A stretch of 34,630 nt of DNA from an uncultured Bacteroidales bacterium (lineage in GTDB: Bacteria > Bacteroidota > Bacteroidia > Bacteroidales > UBA932): assembly GCA_944326385.1 (NCBI GenBank), contig CALVDT010000028.1, positions 1 to 34,630 on the forward strand, in the 5' to 3' direction. Under the pieces are notes generated by a model. The model saw only the letters and a list, made by a program, of their open reading frames with translations, ran no database searches and was not told the DNA's origin. The translations under genes were made by a program, and so were the position numbers. Below are positions 1 to 8,715 of the stretch, piece after piece (within the stretch, counting starts at the first letter, position 1; every line of letters starts with the position of its first letter).

Positions 1-79
1 TATTCTTGACCTCGTAAGTCTCAAAATGTCCTTGAGCCTTGGCGTTTTTCTGACGCCATATTCTTAAAGTAAAATCCAT
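1..79 (-). CDS. sdhB: Succinate dehydrogenase/fumarate reductase iron-sulfur subunit (N-terminal fragment)
   Basis: Only the first 26 or so codons lie in the window; the gene runs off the left edge. The minus strand reads MDFTLRIWRQKNAKAQGHFE and continues with TYEVKN, which is the usual opening of the Bacteroidota SdhB/FrdB iron-sulfur subunit (an N-terminal 2Fe-2S ferredoxin domain would follow outside the window). The ATG is six bases after the flavoprotein stop codon, so the two are almost certainly co-transcribed and translated together. The protein would carry electrons between the flavoprotein and the membrane quinone site. The assignment rests mainly on the neighbour and the conserved start; no cluster-binding cysteines are visible in the fragment. 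Confidence 0.85.
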   Translation of the reverse strand, partial: MDFTLRIWRQKNAKAQGHFETYEVKN

Positions 80-85
80 TTCAAC

Positions 86-2032
86 TTAGTCTTTATAGTT
101 TCTGGTAGCTATCTTGATATTCTCGTACTTGAGAGGCTCCTTGTGAAGCTCAGGCTCCTTGTCCTCCCCTTTGTACTCCCAAGCAGCGACATACATGAAG
201 TTATCGTCGTCACGCTTGGTCTCTCCGTCCTCGGTCTGCATCTCTTCACGGAAATGACCGCCGCAGGACTCTTTCCTGTTGAGAGCGTCACGTGCCATAA
301 GTTCACCGATTTCAAGGAAATCAGCTAATCTGAGAGCTTTCTCGAGCTCCTGGTTGAAGTTATCCTTGTCACCTGCGACATAAACATCTGACCAGAATTC
401 CTTGCGGAGATCCTGAATAAGTCCGATAGCTTTTTTGAGACCGGCTTCATTACGTGCCATGCCCACATACTCCCACATGATATGACCGAGTTTCTTATGT
501 ATCTCGTCAACAGTGTGTTTTCCTTTTACGGACATGAGTCTGTCAATCTTGGCTCTTACGGCCTTTTCAGCCTCGTCGAATTCAGGAGCATTGATGTCTG
601 TCTTCGGCTTGAGAATCTGACCGGCAAGATAGTCACCGATAGTGTAAGGAAGGATGAAGTAACCGTCGGCAAGACCCTGCATGAGCGCAGAAGCACCCAG
701 ACGGTTGCCTCCATGGTCACTGAAATTTGCCTCCCCTATTGCATAAAGACCCGGTATTGTGGTCTGAAGATTATAGTCCACCCAGATTCCACCCATTGTA
801 TAATGTATGGCCGGATATATCATCATAGGTTCCTTGTAAGGGTTGGTTGCGGTAATCTTCTCGTACATCTGGAACAGGTTGCCGTATCTTTCGCGGATCT
901 TGTCCTCTCTGAGCCTCTTTATGGCTGTGCTGAAATCAAGGAACACCGCAAGACCTGTCTCGTTCACTCCGAAACCTGCGTCGCATCTTTCCTTTGCGGC
1001 ACGGGAAGCCACGTCACGCGGAACAAGATTCCCGAAGGCCGGGTAACGGCGCTCGAGATAGTAATCCCTGTCCTCTTCCGGAATATCGGTAGGCTTTATC
1101 TGTTTCTTGCGCAGCTTCTCGACATCTTCCTTCTTCTTCGGCACCCAGATACGGCCGTCGTTTCTCAAGGACTCCGACATGAGTGTCAGCTTCGACTGCT
1201 GGTCGCCATGTACCGGAATACAGGTAGGATGTATCTGTGCAAAGCAAGGGTTAGCGAAGAAAGCGCCTTTCTTATAGCACTGCCATGCGGCGGAACCGTT
1301 GCTGTTCATTGCATTGGTGGAAAGGAAGTAAGTATTTCCGTATCCGCCGGATGCAATCACTACTGCATGTGCGCCGAAACGTTCAATTTCACCTGTTACA
1401 AGATTCCTTGCTATGATTCCCTTGGCCTCACCGTTGATAAGAACAAGGTCAAGCATTTCATGACGAGGATAGCTTTTTACGGTACCTGCGGCAATCTGGC
1501 GGTTCAATGCAGCGTATGCTCCGAGAAGCAGCTGCTGTCCGGTTTGTCCTCTGGCATAGAAAGTACGGCTCACCTGAGCTCCTCCGAACGAACGGTTGGA
1601 AAGAAGTCCGCCGTATTCACGGGCAAACGGAACGCCTTGAGCCACACACTGGTCAATGATATTTCCGCTCACTTCTGCAAGTCGGTAGACATTTGCCTCT
1701 CGGCTACGGTAGTCACCTCCCTTGATTGTCTCGTAGAAAAGACGATAGACGGAGTCATTGTCGTTCTGGTAGTTCTTTGCCGCATTGATACCGCCCTGTG
1801 CTGCTATGGAGTGGGCTCGGCGTGGAGAGTCGCTTATGCAGAAAATCTTCACGTTGTAACCGAGTTCTCCGAGAGAAGCAGCTGCTGACGCACCTCCCAA
1901 TCCGGTTCCGATGACGATGATCTCGAGTTTCCTTTTGTTGCCGGGGTTGACAACCCGAAGCTGAGACTTATGCTTTGTCCATTTCTCAGACAAAGGACCC
2001 TCAGGAATCTTAGAAATTAGTTTTTCGGCCAT
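86..2032 (-). CDS. sdhA: Succinate dehydrogenase/fumarate reductase flavoprotein subunit
   Basis: A 648-residue flavoprotein that interconverts succinate and fumarate at the cytoplasmic face of the membrane; in anaerobic Bacteroidales it normally works as fumarate reductase (frdA). The Rossmann FAD motif GTGLGG is at residues 42-47. The [10 protein letters not shown] segment (His74) is the site of covalent FAD attachment in this family. PRDVASR supplies the catalytic arginine region, and [12 protein letters not shown] lies near the second FAD-contact region. Length is normal for the Bacteroidota type. The start [10 protein letters not shown] follows a good promoter match at 2060-2090. The gene is followed by sdhB after six bases. 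The usual cytochrome b gene (sdhC) is not directly upstream, where a secreted hydrolase lies instead. A long open frame on the opposite strand (482-1888) is a shadow. Confidence 0.96.
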   Translation of the reverse strand: MAEKLISKIPEGPLSEKWTKHKSQLRVVNPGNKRKLEIIVIGTGLGGASAAASLGELGYNVKIFCISDSPRRAHSIAAQGGINAAKNYQNDNDSVYRLFYETIKGGDYRSREANVYRLAEVSGNIIDQCVAQGVPFAREYGGLLSNRSFGGAQVSRTFYARGQTGQQLLLGAYAALNRQIAAGTVKSYPRHEMLDLVLINGEAKGIIARNLVTGEIERFGAHAVVIASGGYGNTYFLSTNAMNSNGSAAWQCYKKGAFFANPCFAQIHPTCIPVHGDQQSKLTLMSESLRNDGRIWVPKKKEDVEKLRKKQIKPTDIPEEDRDYYLERRYPAFGNLVPRDVASRAAKERCDAGFGVNETGLAVFLDFSTAIKRLREDKIRERYGNLFQMYEKITATNPYKEPMMIYPAIHYTMGGIWVDYNLQTTIPGLYAIGEANFSDHGGNRLGASALMQGLADGYFILPYTIGDYLAGQILKPKTDINAPEFDEAEKAVRAKIDRLMSVKGKHTVDEIHKKLGHIMWEYVGMARNEAGLKKAIGLIQDLRKEFWSDVYVAGDKDNFNQELEKALRLADFLEIGELMARDALNRKESCGGHFREEMQTEDGETKRDDDNFMYVAAWEYKGEDKEPELHKEPLKYENIKIATRNYKD

Positions 2033-2059
2033 TTTATATCATTTATTGGAATTTCGCCA

Positions 2060-2090
2060 CAATTTTAATGATTTTTGGGCAATTCTGCAA
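2060..2090 (-). promoter_or_regulatory. Probable promoter of sdhAB
   Basis: Read on the minus strand, TTGC (2087-2090) is followed after 19 bases by TAAAATTG (2060-2067). This fits the Bacteroidota pattern of a -33 TTTG-like box and a -7 TAnnTTTG box with one mismatch in each. It lies 27 bases before the sdhA ATG and after the stop of the upstream hydrolase, suggesting that sdhA is the first gene of its transcript. Inferred from motif and spacing only. Confidence 0.45.
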
Positions 2091-2125
2091 TTAATATAAT
2101 CATTAATACCGCTATCCTGCAGACA

Positions 2126-3382
2126 TTATTGCCAAAGACTGATATAATCATCGAAAGCAGCAAGATAAATACGCGGAAATTCTGTTGACACGCTGTCGTA
2201 AGCGGCAAGGAAATCATCTTCGGAAATGACATCGGAGCAAAAGTCTGAGTAAAGAGGAGCGAAGGCACCGAGTATCTCCTTTTCGGCACGACGGCAGCAG
2301 ACGATGGTGGAAGGACGGGAAGAGGTACTTCCGAGGATATGGTTCAGGTTGACATACCTGCCTCCATTGCTGATACCATCCATATCGAAGACGAATTTCA
2401 TTTTAAGCATCATGGAAAAAGCGCAGAAGGAAAATATATCACCATCAGGCAAGGACTTCATGAACGGAGGTACATGATCTTCTGCAGAAACAGGTATCGG
2501 AACCATGACAGAGACTGCCGGATAACCTAAGGCAGTCCATATTATTATTTCAGAAGGGTCGCCACCGTCAGGAACTCCACGGATCACGACAGAAGCCGAT
2601 GTGGAATATCTGGGAATGAAATCCATATCTGGAAAATATCCTGTGGTCCGAGACAGAAATCCGGCAGCGTTGCGGGTAAGATCTATCCCGAGCACATCAT
2701 GCCTGTAAGAACGGGAAAGGCTATCCATGATATCCAGAGGAGTGATACAGGACAATTCTCCCCTGCTGTCCATCTCATGGAACATCGCGTCGGCTGTAAT
2801 CCATCTTTCGACCCCTTTCCATCTTGAAGGGTCCCCGGAAACCGAAAAGTTAGTAACTGTAAGGAAACCGTTTTCGGATACATTCACATCCCTCTTGTAA
2901 TATGAGTGATTCCCTGTTTCATACCATGCCGCACCGCCATGGGCATCAATGCATCCGAAGTTGGCCTCTATACCGAGCGGCCTTGGAAGCGTATCGAGAA
3001 AATGCTCGAAATCAGCCAGAGTGGCGCAGATTTCCAATGCCCTGTACATGAGTAGCCCCTCACGGTCCATCCGGGAAGCAGGGACATCATCGTTCTTAAG
3101 ACAGTAGGAAGCCGTATTCATTATGGAAAAACCGGCTGTATTCGCACCTATCCAGACCTCTTTCCCCGGAGAACCGGAATTCACCAGGCCGGTAAAGGAA
3201 TATTTTTCACCCTTGAAATGACGAACGCTGTTGTCAAGATGGTCAGTGTCGCGGTTCTTCCACATCAGAGGACGTCCGTCCGCGGTCTTGCTTCCGGAAA
3301 TTATGACTGCGGTACAGGCATCCGCCACTGACGGAGCAAACGTCAGCACCAGAACCGCGATATATTTCCATATTCCGATCAT
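2126..3382 (-). CDS. Secreted Ntn-hydrolase, C45/linear-amide (choloylglycine hydrolase-like) family
   Basis: 418 residues. The N-terminus is a signal peptide (MIGIWKYIAVLVLTFAPSVADA) ending just before Cys23. The sequence CTAVIISGSKTADGRPLMWKNRDTD has the pattern of Ntn-hydrolases in which a cysteine freed by processing is the nucleophile: Cys at the new N-terminus, a dG.pl..rN.D loop, then asparagine-rich strands (GANTAGFSIMNTASY). Families with this pattern include acyl-CoA:6-APA acyltransferase (C45), dipeptidase C69 and bile-salt hydrolases; the substrate is an amide but cannot be named from sequence. The protein is expected in the periplasm or at the surface. It begins 15 bases after the ruvB stop, so it is probably read from the ruvB transcript, an odd pairing with no clear functional link. 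Confidence 0.75.
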   Translation of the reverse strand: MIGIWKYIAVLVLTFAPSVADACTAVIISGSKTADGRPLMWKNRDTDHLDNSVRHFKGEKYSFTGLVNSGSPGKEVWIGANTAGFSIMNTASYCLKNDDVPASRMDREGLLMYRALEICATLADFEHFLDTLPRPLGIEANFGCIDAHGGAAWYETGNHSYYKRDVNVSENGFLTVTNFSVSGDPSRWKGVERWITADAMFHEMDSRGELSCITPLDIMDSLSRSYRHDVLGIDLTRNAAGFLSRTTGYFPDMDFIPRYSTSASVVIRGVPDGGDPSEIIIWTALGYPAVSVMVPIPVSAEDHVPPFMKSLPDGDIFSFCAFSMMLKMKFVFDMDGISNGGRYVNLNHILGSTSSRPSTIVCCRRAEKEILGAFAPLYSDFCSDVISEDDFLAAYDSVSTEFPRIYLAAFDDYISLWQ

Positions 3383-3397
3383 ACCTGAACAGACAAA

Positions 3398-4423
3398 TCA
3401 GAACAATGTCGCCTCCCCGCCATCAGTCAACATGTCCATACCGAGATGCCTGTAAGCCAGCTCCGTCACTTCCCTGCCCCTCGGTGTGCGGACGATGAAG
3501 CCTTCCTTGATAAGGAAAGGTTCATAGACCTCCTCAAGAGTCCCCTGATCCTCGCCTATTGCCGTGGCTATGGTGTTCGCACCTACAGGACCTCCTTTGA
3601 ACTTGGTTATTATGGTCCTCAATATCTTGTTGTCCACGGAATCGAGTCCACGCTTGTCAATATTAAGAGCATCAAGCGCATAACGGGCAATTTCAAGATC
3701 TATATGCCCGTTCCCCATCACCTGTGCGAAATCACGCACGCGTCTCAGAAGCGAATTAGCTATACGAGGTGTACCCCTGCTCCGGAGAGCCACTTCACGG
3801 GCGGCATCATCATCGATCCCCACATCGAGAATCGATGCACTTCTGCGTACAATGTGCATCAGATCCGACGTATCATAATATTCAAGGGCGAACTTGATCC
3901 CGAACCTGGCCCTCAGCGGTGAGGTAAGGAGTCCGCTTCTGGTCGTAGCCCCGACAAGAGTGAACGGATTGAGGGAAATCCTGACTGAGCGGGCGCCAGG
4001 TCCCTTATCGATCATTATATCTATGACAAAATCCTCCATCGCCGAGTAAAGATACTCCTCCACCACCGGGGAAAGACGGTGTATCTCGTCGATGAAAAGC
4101 ACATCCCCCTCATCGAGAGATGTCAGCAGTCCGGCAAGATCCCCCGGCTTGTCAAGGACCGGACCGGAAGTCACTTTCAGATCGGCTCCGAGCTCATTTG
4201 CTATTATATGGGCCAGAGTAGTCTTCCCGAGCCCGGGAGGACCATGGAAAAGCACATGGTCGAGAGACTCCCCTCTCATCTTTGCAGCCTTGACGAAAAT
4301 CTTCAGATTGGCTATGATCTTGTCTTGTCCGGAAAAATCCCCGAGGGCCTGCGGCCTTATCATCCTGTCGAAGTCCTTGTCCTTCCCGGATTCCGGATCA
4401 TGAGGGTTGAAACGCTCGTCCAT
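3398..4423 (-). CDS. ruvB: Holliday junction branch-migration ATPase RuvB
   Basis: The motor of the RuvAB complex, which drives branch migration of Holliday junctions during recombination and fork repair in the cytoplasm. Counting from an upstream ATG at 4435, Walker [11 protein letters not shown] is at residues 64-73 and Walker B DEIH at 116-119. [19 protein letters not shown] holds sensor 1, [18 protein letters not shown] is the sensor-2 helix, and the winged-helix domain ends in the family hallmark [15 protein letters not shown]. Five in-frame codons (MMIMM) open the frame at 4435. I place the start at the last ATG (4423, MDERFNP), because a perfect -7 box sits at 4446-4453 and transcription would then begin only a few bases before 4435. 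The start is therefore uncertain by 12 bases. The gene is divergent from mfd and followed closely by the C45-type hydrolase. Confidence 0.97.
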   Translation of the reverse strand: MDERFNPHDPESGKDKDFDRMIRPQALGDFSGQDKIIANLKIFVKAAKMRGESLDHVLFHGPPGLGKTTLAHIIANELGADLKVTSGPVLDKPGDLAGLLTSLDEGDVLFIDEIHRLSPVVEEYLYSAMEDFVIDIMIDKGPGARSVRISLNPFTLVGATTRSGLLTSPLRARFGIKFALEYYDTSDLMHIVRRSASILDVGIDDDAAREVALRSRGTPRIANSLLRRVRDFAQVMGNGHIDLEIARYALDALNIDKRGLDSVDNKILRTIITKFKGGPVGANTIATAIGEDQGTLEEVYEPFLIKEGFIVRTPRGREVTELAYRHLGMDMLTDGGEATLF

Positions 4424-4445
4424 CATTATCATCAAAAAATTTTTA

Positions 4446-4453
4446 CAAATATA
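4446..4453 (-). promoter_or_regulatory. Likely -7 box of the ruvB promoter
   Basis: On the minus strand the sequence is TATATTTG, a perfect TAnnTTTG match. No clear TTTG box is present at the expected 19-21 bases upstream. It lies only 22 bases before the favoured ruvB ATG (4423), implying a very short leader. Confidence 0.45.
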
Positions 4454-4634
4454 GTTTTTTAAATAGAATGTAGTTGATTATACCTGTGTCGATATGTTGA
4501 TAACCTGAATACATGCATTGACAATCAATATGTTGGGGCTTTGATTTATCGACATTTCCCCTGTATCCGGCTATCGGGATCTCATGTAAAAGTCGTGCGT
4601 TTTTCTTTTGGAAATTTAAAATTAATCCTGCTTA

Positions 4635-4667
4635 TTGTTTTTTTTCGGATTTTATAATTTATTTTTG
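4635..4667 (+). promoter_or_regulatory. Probable promoter of mfd
   Basis: TTGT at 4635-4638 is followed after 21 bases by TATTTTTG at 4660-4667, a perfect -7 TAnnTTTG match. A start near 4673 would give a leader of about 80 bases that contains three of the DnaA-box-like 9-mers (4696-4737). Confidence 0.45.
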
Positions 4668-4752
4668 GAATTCTTTCCACCGTGGTTTGTACATTTTATC
4701 TACATCCCAAGGCGGGGATATCAACATGTTTTCAACAAGTGAAGCACGATAA

Positions 4753-7700
4753 ATGTCAATAAACAGCAGATCTACAGAATTACTGAAAGAAAAGATTGAG
4801 TCTTCGGAGGAAGTGTGCTGCTCCGGACTTTTCCTGTCTGCAAGATGGTTCGTATTTTCATCGGTCGCGAAGTCCGGGATGCATCTCATAGTGCTCCCTG
4901 ACAAGGAATCTGCCGAATACTGCGCCTCCGACCTCTATGGTCTTATAGACGGTGACAGGGTGTTCTTCCTGCCTGATACGGGACGGAAGATAGAAAGGAG
5001 CAACTACAAGGCTTCCCTTGAGGTCCAGAGGACTTCCGCTATCGGCAGGATACTCCAAGGCAGCGGCGGAGACCTCACCGTAATAGTCACTTATCCGTCT
5101 GCCCTGGAAGAGAAGGTGCCCTCGGCAGACAAGGTCGGTTCCTTTGTGATAACCCTGAGGAAGGGCGAGGAGACCGATTATGACGGATTGTGCAGCAGGC
5201 TTGCGTCCGAAGGATTCGTGAGAGTGGATTTCGTTTCGGAACCGGGGCAGTTTGCAGTCCGCGGCGGGATACTGGATGTCTTTTCCTATTCCTTCAACAA
5301 TCCTTTCAGGATTTCCTTCTTCGGAAACGAGGTGGATAATATCAGCATATTCAACTGCAACACGCAGCTGTCCGAGGAAACTGCCGACAAGGTCGATATC
5401 TACCCTGAAATAGTATCCTGCGAGGATGAAGGAAGGGCTGTATATGAATTGATGGAGAAGGAGGCGGTGGTGTGGCTGGATTCTTCCGACATGTACAAGG
5501 ATGAGGAGTTCTTCAATGGGCTTTCAGGATTCAGACGTGTATTCATGGACACTCCCCTTTCCATGCAGGATTCCGATCCGGTGAAATTCGACATATCTCC
5601 GCAGCCTGTATTCAACAAGAATTTCGAACTGCTTGTGGAGGATATAAGAAAACGGACAGAGGAAGGATGGAAGGTGCTTATATTCGGGGAGAAGCAGTCC
5701 CAGCTGGACAGGCTTCGCTCCATATTGTCGCAGTATGGCGGGCTTATACCCGAATTCCGTCCCGGCAAGACAATACATAACGGCTTCATTGACAATCAGG
5801 ACCGGATATGCTGCTATTCCGACCATGAGATTTTCGACCGTTTCCACAGGGTCACCATAAGAAGAAGTGTCGAGAAAAGCGAACAGCTTACGGTAAATGA
5901 CCTCACTTCCTTCAATATAGGCGACTATATCGTCCATATAGATCATGGAGTAGGGATATTCGGAGGGCTGGTACGGATAAAGGATGACAAAGGAAGAATG
6001 CACGAAGTGGTGAAACTCATTTACAAGGACAATGATACCGTACTTGTGTCCGTGCATTCCCTGCATAAGATATCGCGCTACAGATCCAAGGATTCCGAAC
6101 CGCCGAAAATCAACAAGCTCGGATCGAAAGCATGGCAGAATCTGAAGAACAGCACCAAGAAGAAAGTCAAGGATATAGCCAAGGAGCTCATTCAGCTTTA
6201 TGCTAAAAGAAAGAGTGTAAAGGGCTTCGCTTTCTCCCCTGATTCATATATGCAGGAGGAGCTTGAGTCGTCTTTCATGTACGAGGATACTCCTGACCAG
6301 GAGAAAGCCGTCAAGGCAGTGAAGATGGACATGGAAGCCGATTGCCCTATGGACAGGCTGGTATGCGGTGATGTGGGATTCGGCAAGACGGAAGTGGCTG
6401 TAAGGGCTGCCTTCAAAGCTGTGGCGGACAGCAAACAGGTGGCTGTGCTTGTACCGACTACGATATTGGCACTTCAGCACTATAATACCTTCAGGAACAG
6501 GCTTAAGGATTTTCCGTGCAACATAGATTTCGTGAGCCGTCTGAGGACAGCCAAGGAAATATCGGACATACAGAAAAGACTTGAGTCGGGAAAGATAGAT
6601 ATCATTATCGGCACCCATAAGCTGATAGGCAAAGGATTTGTCTTCAAGGATCTCGGACTTCTTATCATAGATGAGGAGCAGAAATTCGGCGTGAGTGCCA
6701 AGGAGAAGCTCCGCCAGCTGAAGGCGTCAGTGGATACTCTTACTCTTACCGCCACGCCTATTCCGAGGACTTTGCAGTTTTCCCTTCTCGGAGCCAGGGA
6801 TCTGTCCATAATCAATACTCCTCCGCCGAACCGCATACCTGTGCAGACCGAAATAATGCTTTTCGACCATGATGAGATAAAACGTATCATAGATTATGAG
6901 CTGGACAGAGGCGGCCAGGTGTTCTTTGTACATAACAGGGTGGAAGAGCTCCAGTCGATACATGACATCCTTCACAGGATAGAACCGGACATGAAGATTT
7001 GCGTAGCCCACGGACAGATGGAATCCAAGGATCTGGAGAACAGGATACTTGACTTCATGGCGGGGGATTACGACATGCTGCTGTGCACGACCATCATAGA
7101 GAACGGTCTCGACATACCGAATGCCAATACCATAATAATAAACCAGGCCCAGAATATAGGATTGAGTGATCTCCATCAGCTCAGAGGAAGGGTCGGGCGC
7201 TCCAACAGACGGGCATTCTGCTATCTTATAGTCCCTCCGCTTGTGTCCATAACCGATGATGCAAGAAGGAGACTGAAGGCCATTGAGGCTTTTTCCGATC
7301 TCGGAAGCGGGTTCAATATCGCCATGCAGGACCTTGATATCAGAGGTGCAGGAAACCTGCTCGGAGCAGAACAGAGCGGATTCATATCCGATATGGGACT
7401 GGAGACATACCAGAAGATTCTAGCGGAAGCCATGGAGGAGCTCGGTGTCGAGACAGGGGCATCGTCCGGAAGGTCGGATGAGTCATACGTGGCCGATTGT
7501 ACCATAGAGACGGATCAGCTTGCCCTTATACCTGACAGCTACATAGACATGACTGCAGAAAAGATCCGGATTTACAAGGAGCTTGATTCCATGTCGGATG
7601 ACAAGACGCTCGATATATACAGGAGCAGGCTTGAAGACAGGTTCGGGAAGATACCGGCCGAGCTTGACAGGCTTTTTGACATAGTCAGGATCAGGCAGAT

Positions 7701-7935
7701 CGGGCAGAAGCTCGGGTTCGAGAAGATAATAATCAAGAACGGGGTGATGATATGTTTCTTCATATCGAATCCCCTGTCCGGATACTATCGTACGGACAAG
7801 TTCTCTTCCATACTTCAGAGTATAAACAGCAATGCATCCCTGTTTGAATTGAAGCAGAATGACAGTAAGCTCAGGATATTCGTGAGAAACGTAGGGGCTT
7901 TGTCGAAGGCATATTCCATTTTGAAGAAATTATAG
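4753..7935 (+). CDS. mfd: Transcription-repair coupling factor Mfd
   Basis: A 1060-residue DNA translocase that removes RNA polymerase stalled at lesions and recruits nucleotide-excision repair. Visible in order are an N-terminal UvrB-like region (GGILDVFSY), a CarD-like RNA-polymerase-interaction domain near residues 392-405 (YIVHIDHGVGIF), the RecG-like helicase with Walker A GDVGFGKTE near 539-547, the DEEQ box near 640-643, LTATPIPRTLQ, QLRGRVGRS, the TRG motif DIRGAGNLLG near 862, and the C-terminal D7 domain. It is somewhat shorter than the E. coli protein (1148). It is the first gene of a plus-strand run; coaX follows after 39 bases. A stretch of Ts upstream and a perfect -7 box at 4660-4667 support the start at MSINSRSTE. 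Confidence 0.97.
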   Translation: MSINSRSTELLKEKIESSEEVCCSGLFLSARWFVFSSVAKSGMHLIVLPDKESAEYCASDLYGLIDGDRVFFLPDTGRKIERSNYKASLEVQRTSAIGRILQGSGGDLTVIVTYPSALEEKVPSADKVGSFVITLRKGEETDYDGLCSRLASEGFVRVDFVSEPGQFAVRGGILDVFSYSFNNPFRISFFGNEVDNISIFNCNTQLSEETADKVDIYPEIVSCEDEGRAVYELMEKEAVVWLDSSDMYKDEEFFNGLSGFRRVFMDTPLSMQDSDPVKFDISPQPVFNKNFELLVEDIRKRTEEGWKVLIFGEKQSQLDRLRSILSQYGGLIPEFRPGKTIHNGFIDNQDRICCYSDHEIFDRFHRVTIRRSVEKSEQLTVNDLTSFNIGDYIVHIDHGVGIFGGLVRIKDDKGRMHEVVKLIYKDNDTVLVSVHSLHKISRYRSKDSEPPKINKLGSKAWQNLKNSTKKKVKDIAKELIQLYAKRKSVKGFAFSPDSYMQEELESSFMYEDTPDQEKAVKAVKMDMEADCPMDRLVCGDVGFGKTEVAVRAAFKAVADSKQVAVLVPTTILALQHYNTFRNRLKDFPCNIDFVSRLRTAKEISDIQKRLESGKIDIIIGTHKLIGKGFVFKDLGLLIIDEEQKFGVSAKEKLRQLKASVDTLTLTATPIPRTLQFSLLGARDLSIINTPPPNRIPVQTEIMLFDHDEIKRIIDYELDRGGQVFFVHNRVEELQSIHDILHRIEPDMKICVAHGQMESKDLENRILDFMAGDYDMLLCTTIIENGLDIPNANTIIINQAQNIGLSDLHQLRGRVGRSNRRAFCYLIVPPLVSITDDARRRLKAIEAFSDLGSGFNIAMQDLDIRGAGNLLGAEQSGFISDMGLETYQKILAEAMEELGVETGASSGRSDESYVADCTIETDQLALIPDSYIDMTAEKIRIYKELDSMSDDKTLDIYRSRLEDRFGKIPAELDRLFDIVRIRQIGQKLGFEKIIIKNGVMICFFISNPLSGYYRTDKFSSILQSINSNASLFELKQNDSKLRIFVRNVGALSKAYSILKKL

Positions 7936-7974
7936 ATAAATTTACCGCTTGTCATTTTATACGTTTTTTAAGAT

Positions 7975-8715
7975 ATGGCCAATCTTGTAGTTGACATAGG
8001 TTCCACTGCCCTGAAGGCTGCGTGGACCACAGGATTCAAGGCAGTTTCGGGCTGCGCAGTCAATCTGGGGAAGACTTTCCGCTACCAGGGTGAGATGATG
8101 GTGGATTTCATCCTTTCCCTGACGGCAAAGGAGAGACCTGACGTACTTGTGATATCCTCCCTGAAGGATATATCTTCTCTTGACAGGGAAAGGCTCGGGA
8201 GGGAATCCGGCAGGCTGGTGGTCATAGACAGGAAGAACAGCTGGATTTATGCTGAAAAGGAAGTACCTTCATACCTTTCGCCGGACCGTCTGGCTGCCGT
8301 TGTCGCCGCAAGACATCTTTTCGGCGGAAAGGGCTGTACGATATTCGATTTCGGGACCACTCTCACCATAGATTTCCTCGATGAAAACGGAAGATATTCC
8401 GGAGGAAACATATCACCGGGATGCCGTACCAGATTCAAGTCGTTGAACAGGTATTCGAAGAATCTGCCTCTTCTTGACACTCCTGATGTGGCGGATACAT
8501 TGGGAGATTCCCTCGTATCTTCCGTCGAATCCGGTGTAATCACCGGCATCATGTTCGAAATCCAGGGATATTTTGACATTGCACCTGCAAATATCATCAT
8601 TTTTACGGGTGGAGATGCAATTTATTTTGCAAAACGAGTTAAAAAACCCATCTTTGTAATTTGTAATTTAGTTTTGACGGGATTAGCAATAGTGGCCGCT
8701 GAATATGTCGATTAG
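7975..8715 (+). CDS. coaX: Type III pantothenate kinase
   Basis: A 246-residue cytoplasmic enzyme that phosphorylates pantothenate in the first step of coenzyme A synthesis. The acetate/sugar-kinase-like fold motifs are visible: DIGSTALK at the N-terminus (the DxGNT/S phosphate loop), LSPDRLAAVVAA (the DR segment), IFDFGTTLTIDF (the second DxGT loop) and GGNISPGCRTRFKSLNRYSKNLP (the GG.I.PG motif). Type III enzymes need a monovalent cation and are not feedback-inhibited by CoA; this is family knowledge, not seen here. The final codons overlap the start of the next gene by 11 bases, so translational coupling is likely. Confidence 0.93.
   Translation: MANLVVDIGSTALKAAWTTGFKAVSGCAVNLGKTFRYQGEMMVDFILSLTAKERPDVLVISSLKDISSLDRERLGRESGRLVVIDRKNSWIYAEKEVPSYLSPDRLAAVVAARHLFGGKGCTIFDFGTTLTIDFLDENGRYSGGNISPGCRTRFKSLNRYSKNLPLLDTPDVADTLGDSLVSSVESGVITGIMFEIQGYFDIAPANIIIFTGGDAIYFAKRVKKPIFVICNLVLTGLAIVAAEYVD

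Larger units (their letters stand above)
4436..4752. promoter_or_regulatory. Divergent AT-rich spacer with DnaA-box-like cluster (possible oriC or DnaA-regulated region)
   Basis: A 317-bp spacer between divergent ruvB and mfd. Three exact TTATCNACA 9-mers are present: 4495-4503 (minus, TTATCAACA), 4546-4554 (plus, TTATCGACA) and 4696-4704 (plus, TTATCTACA). Three one-base variants of these accompany them: 4487-4495 (minus, ATATCGACA), 4718-4726 (plus, ATATCAACA) and 4729-4737 (plus, TTTTCAACA). The DnaA consensus is TTATCCACA or TTATNCACA, so every site differs from it by at least one base. Between about 4600 and 4670 is a strongly AT-rich stretch that could unwind. All genes to the left in the window are on the minus strand and the six to the right are on the plus strand, as expected around an origin. 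An alternative is co-regulation of two DNA-repair genes. Confidence 0.35.

Noticed and set aside
482-1888. Long open frame (468 codons) on the plus strand
   Set aside because: It lies entirely opposite sdhA, has no recognisable domain, and follows from the codon bias of the real gene.
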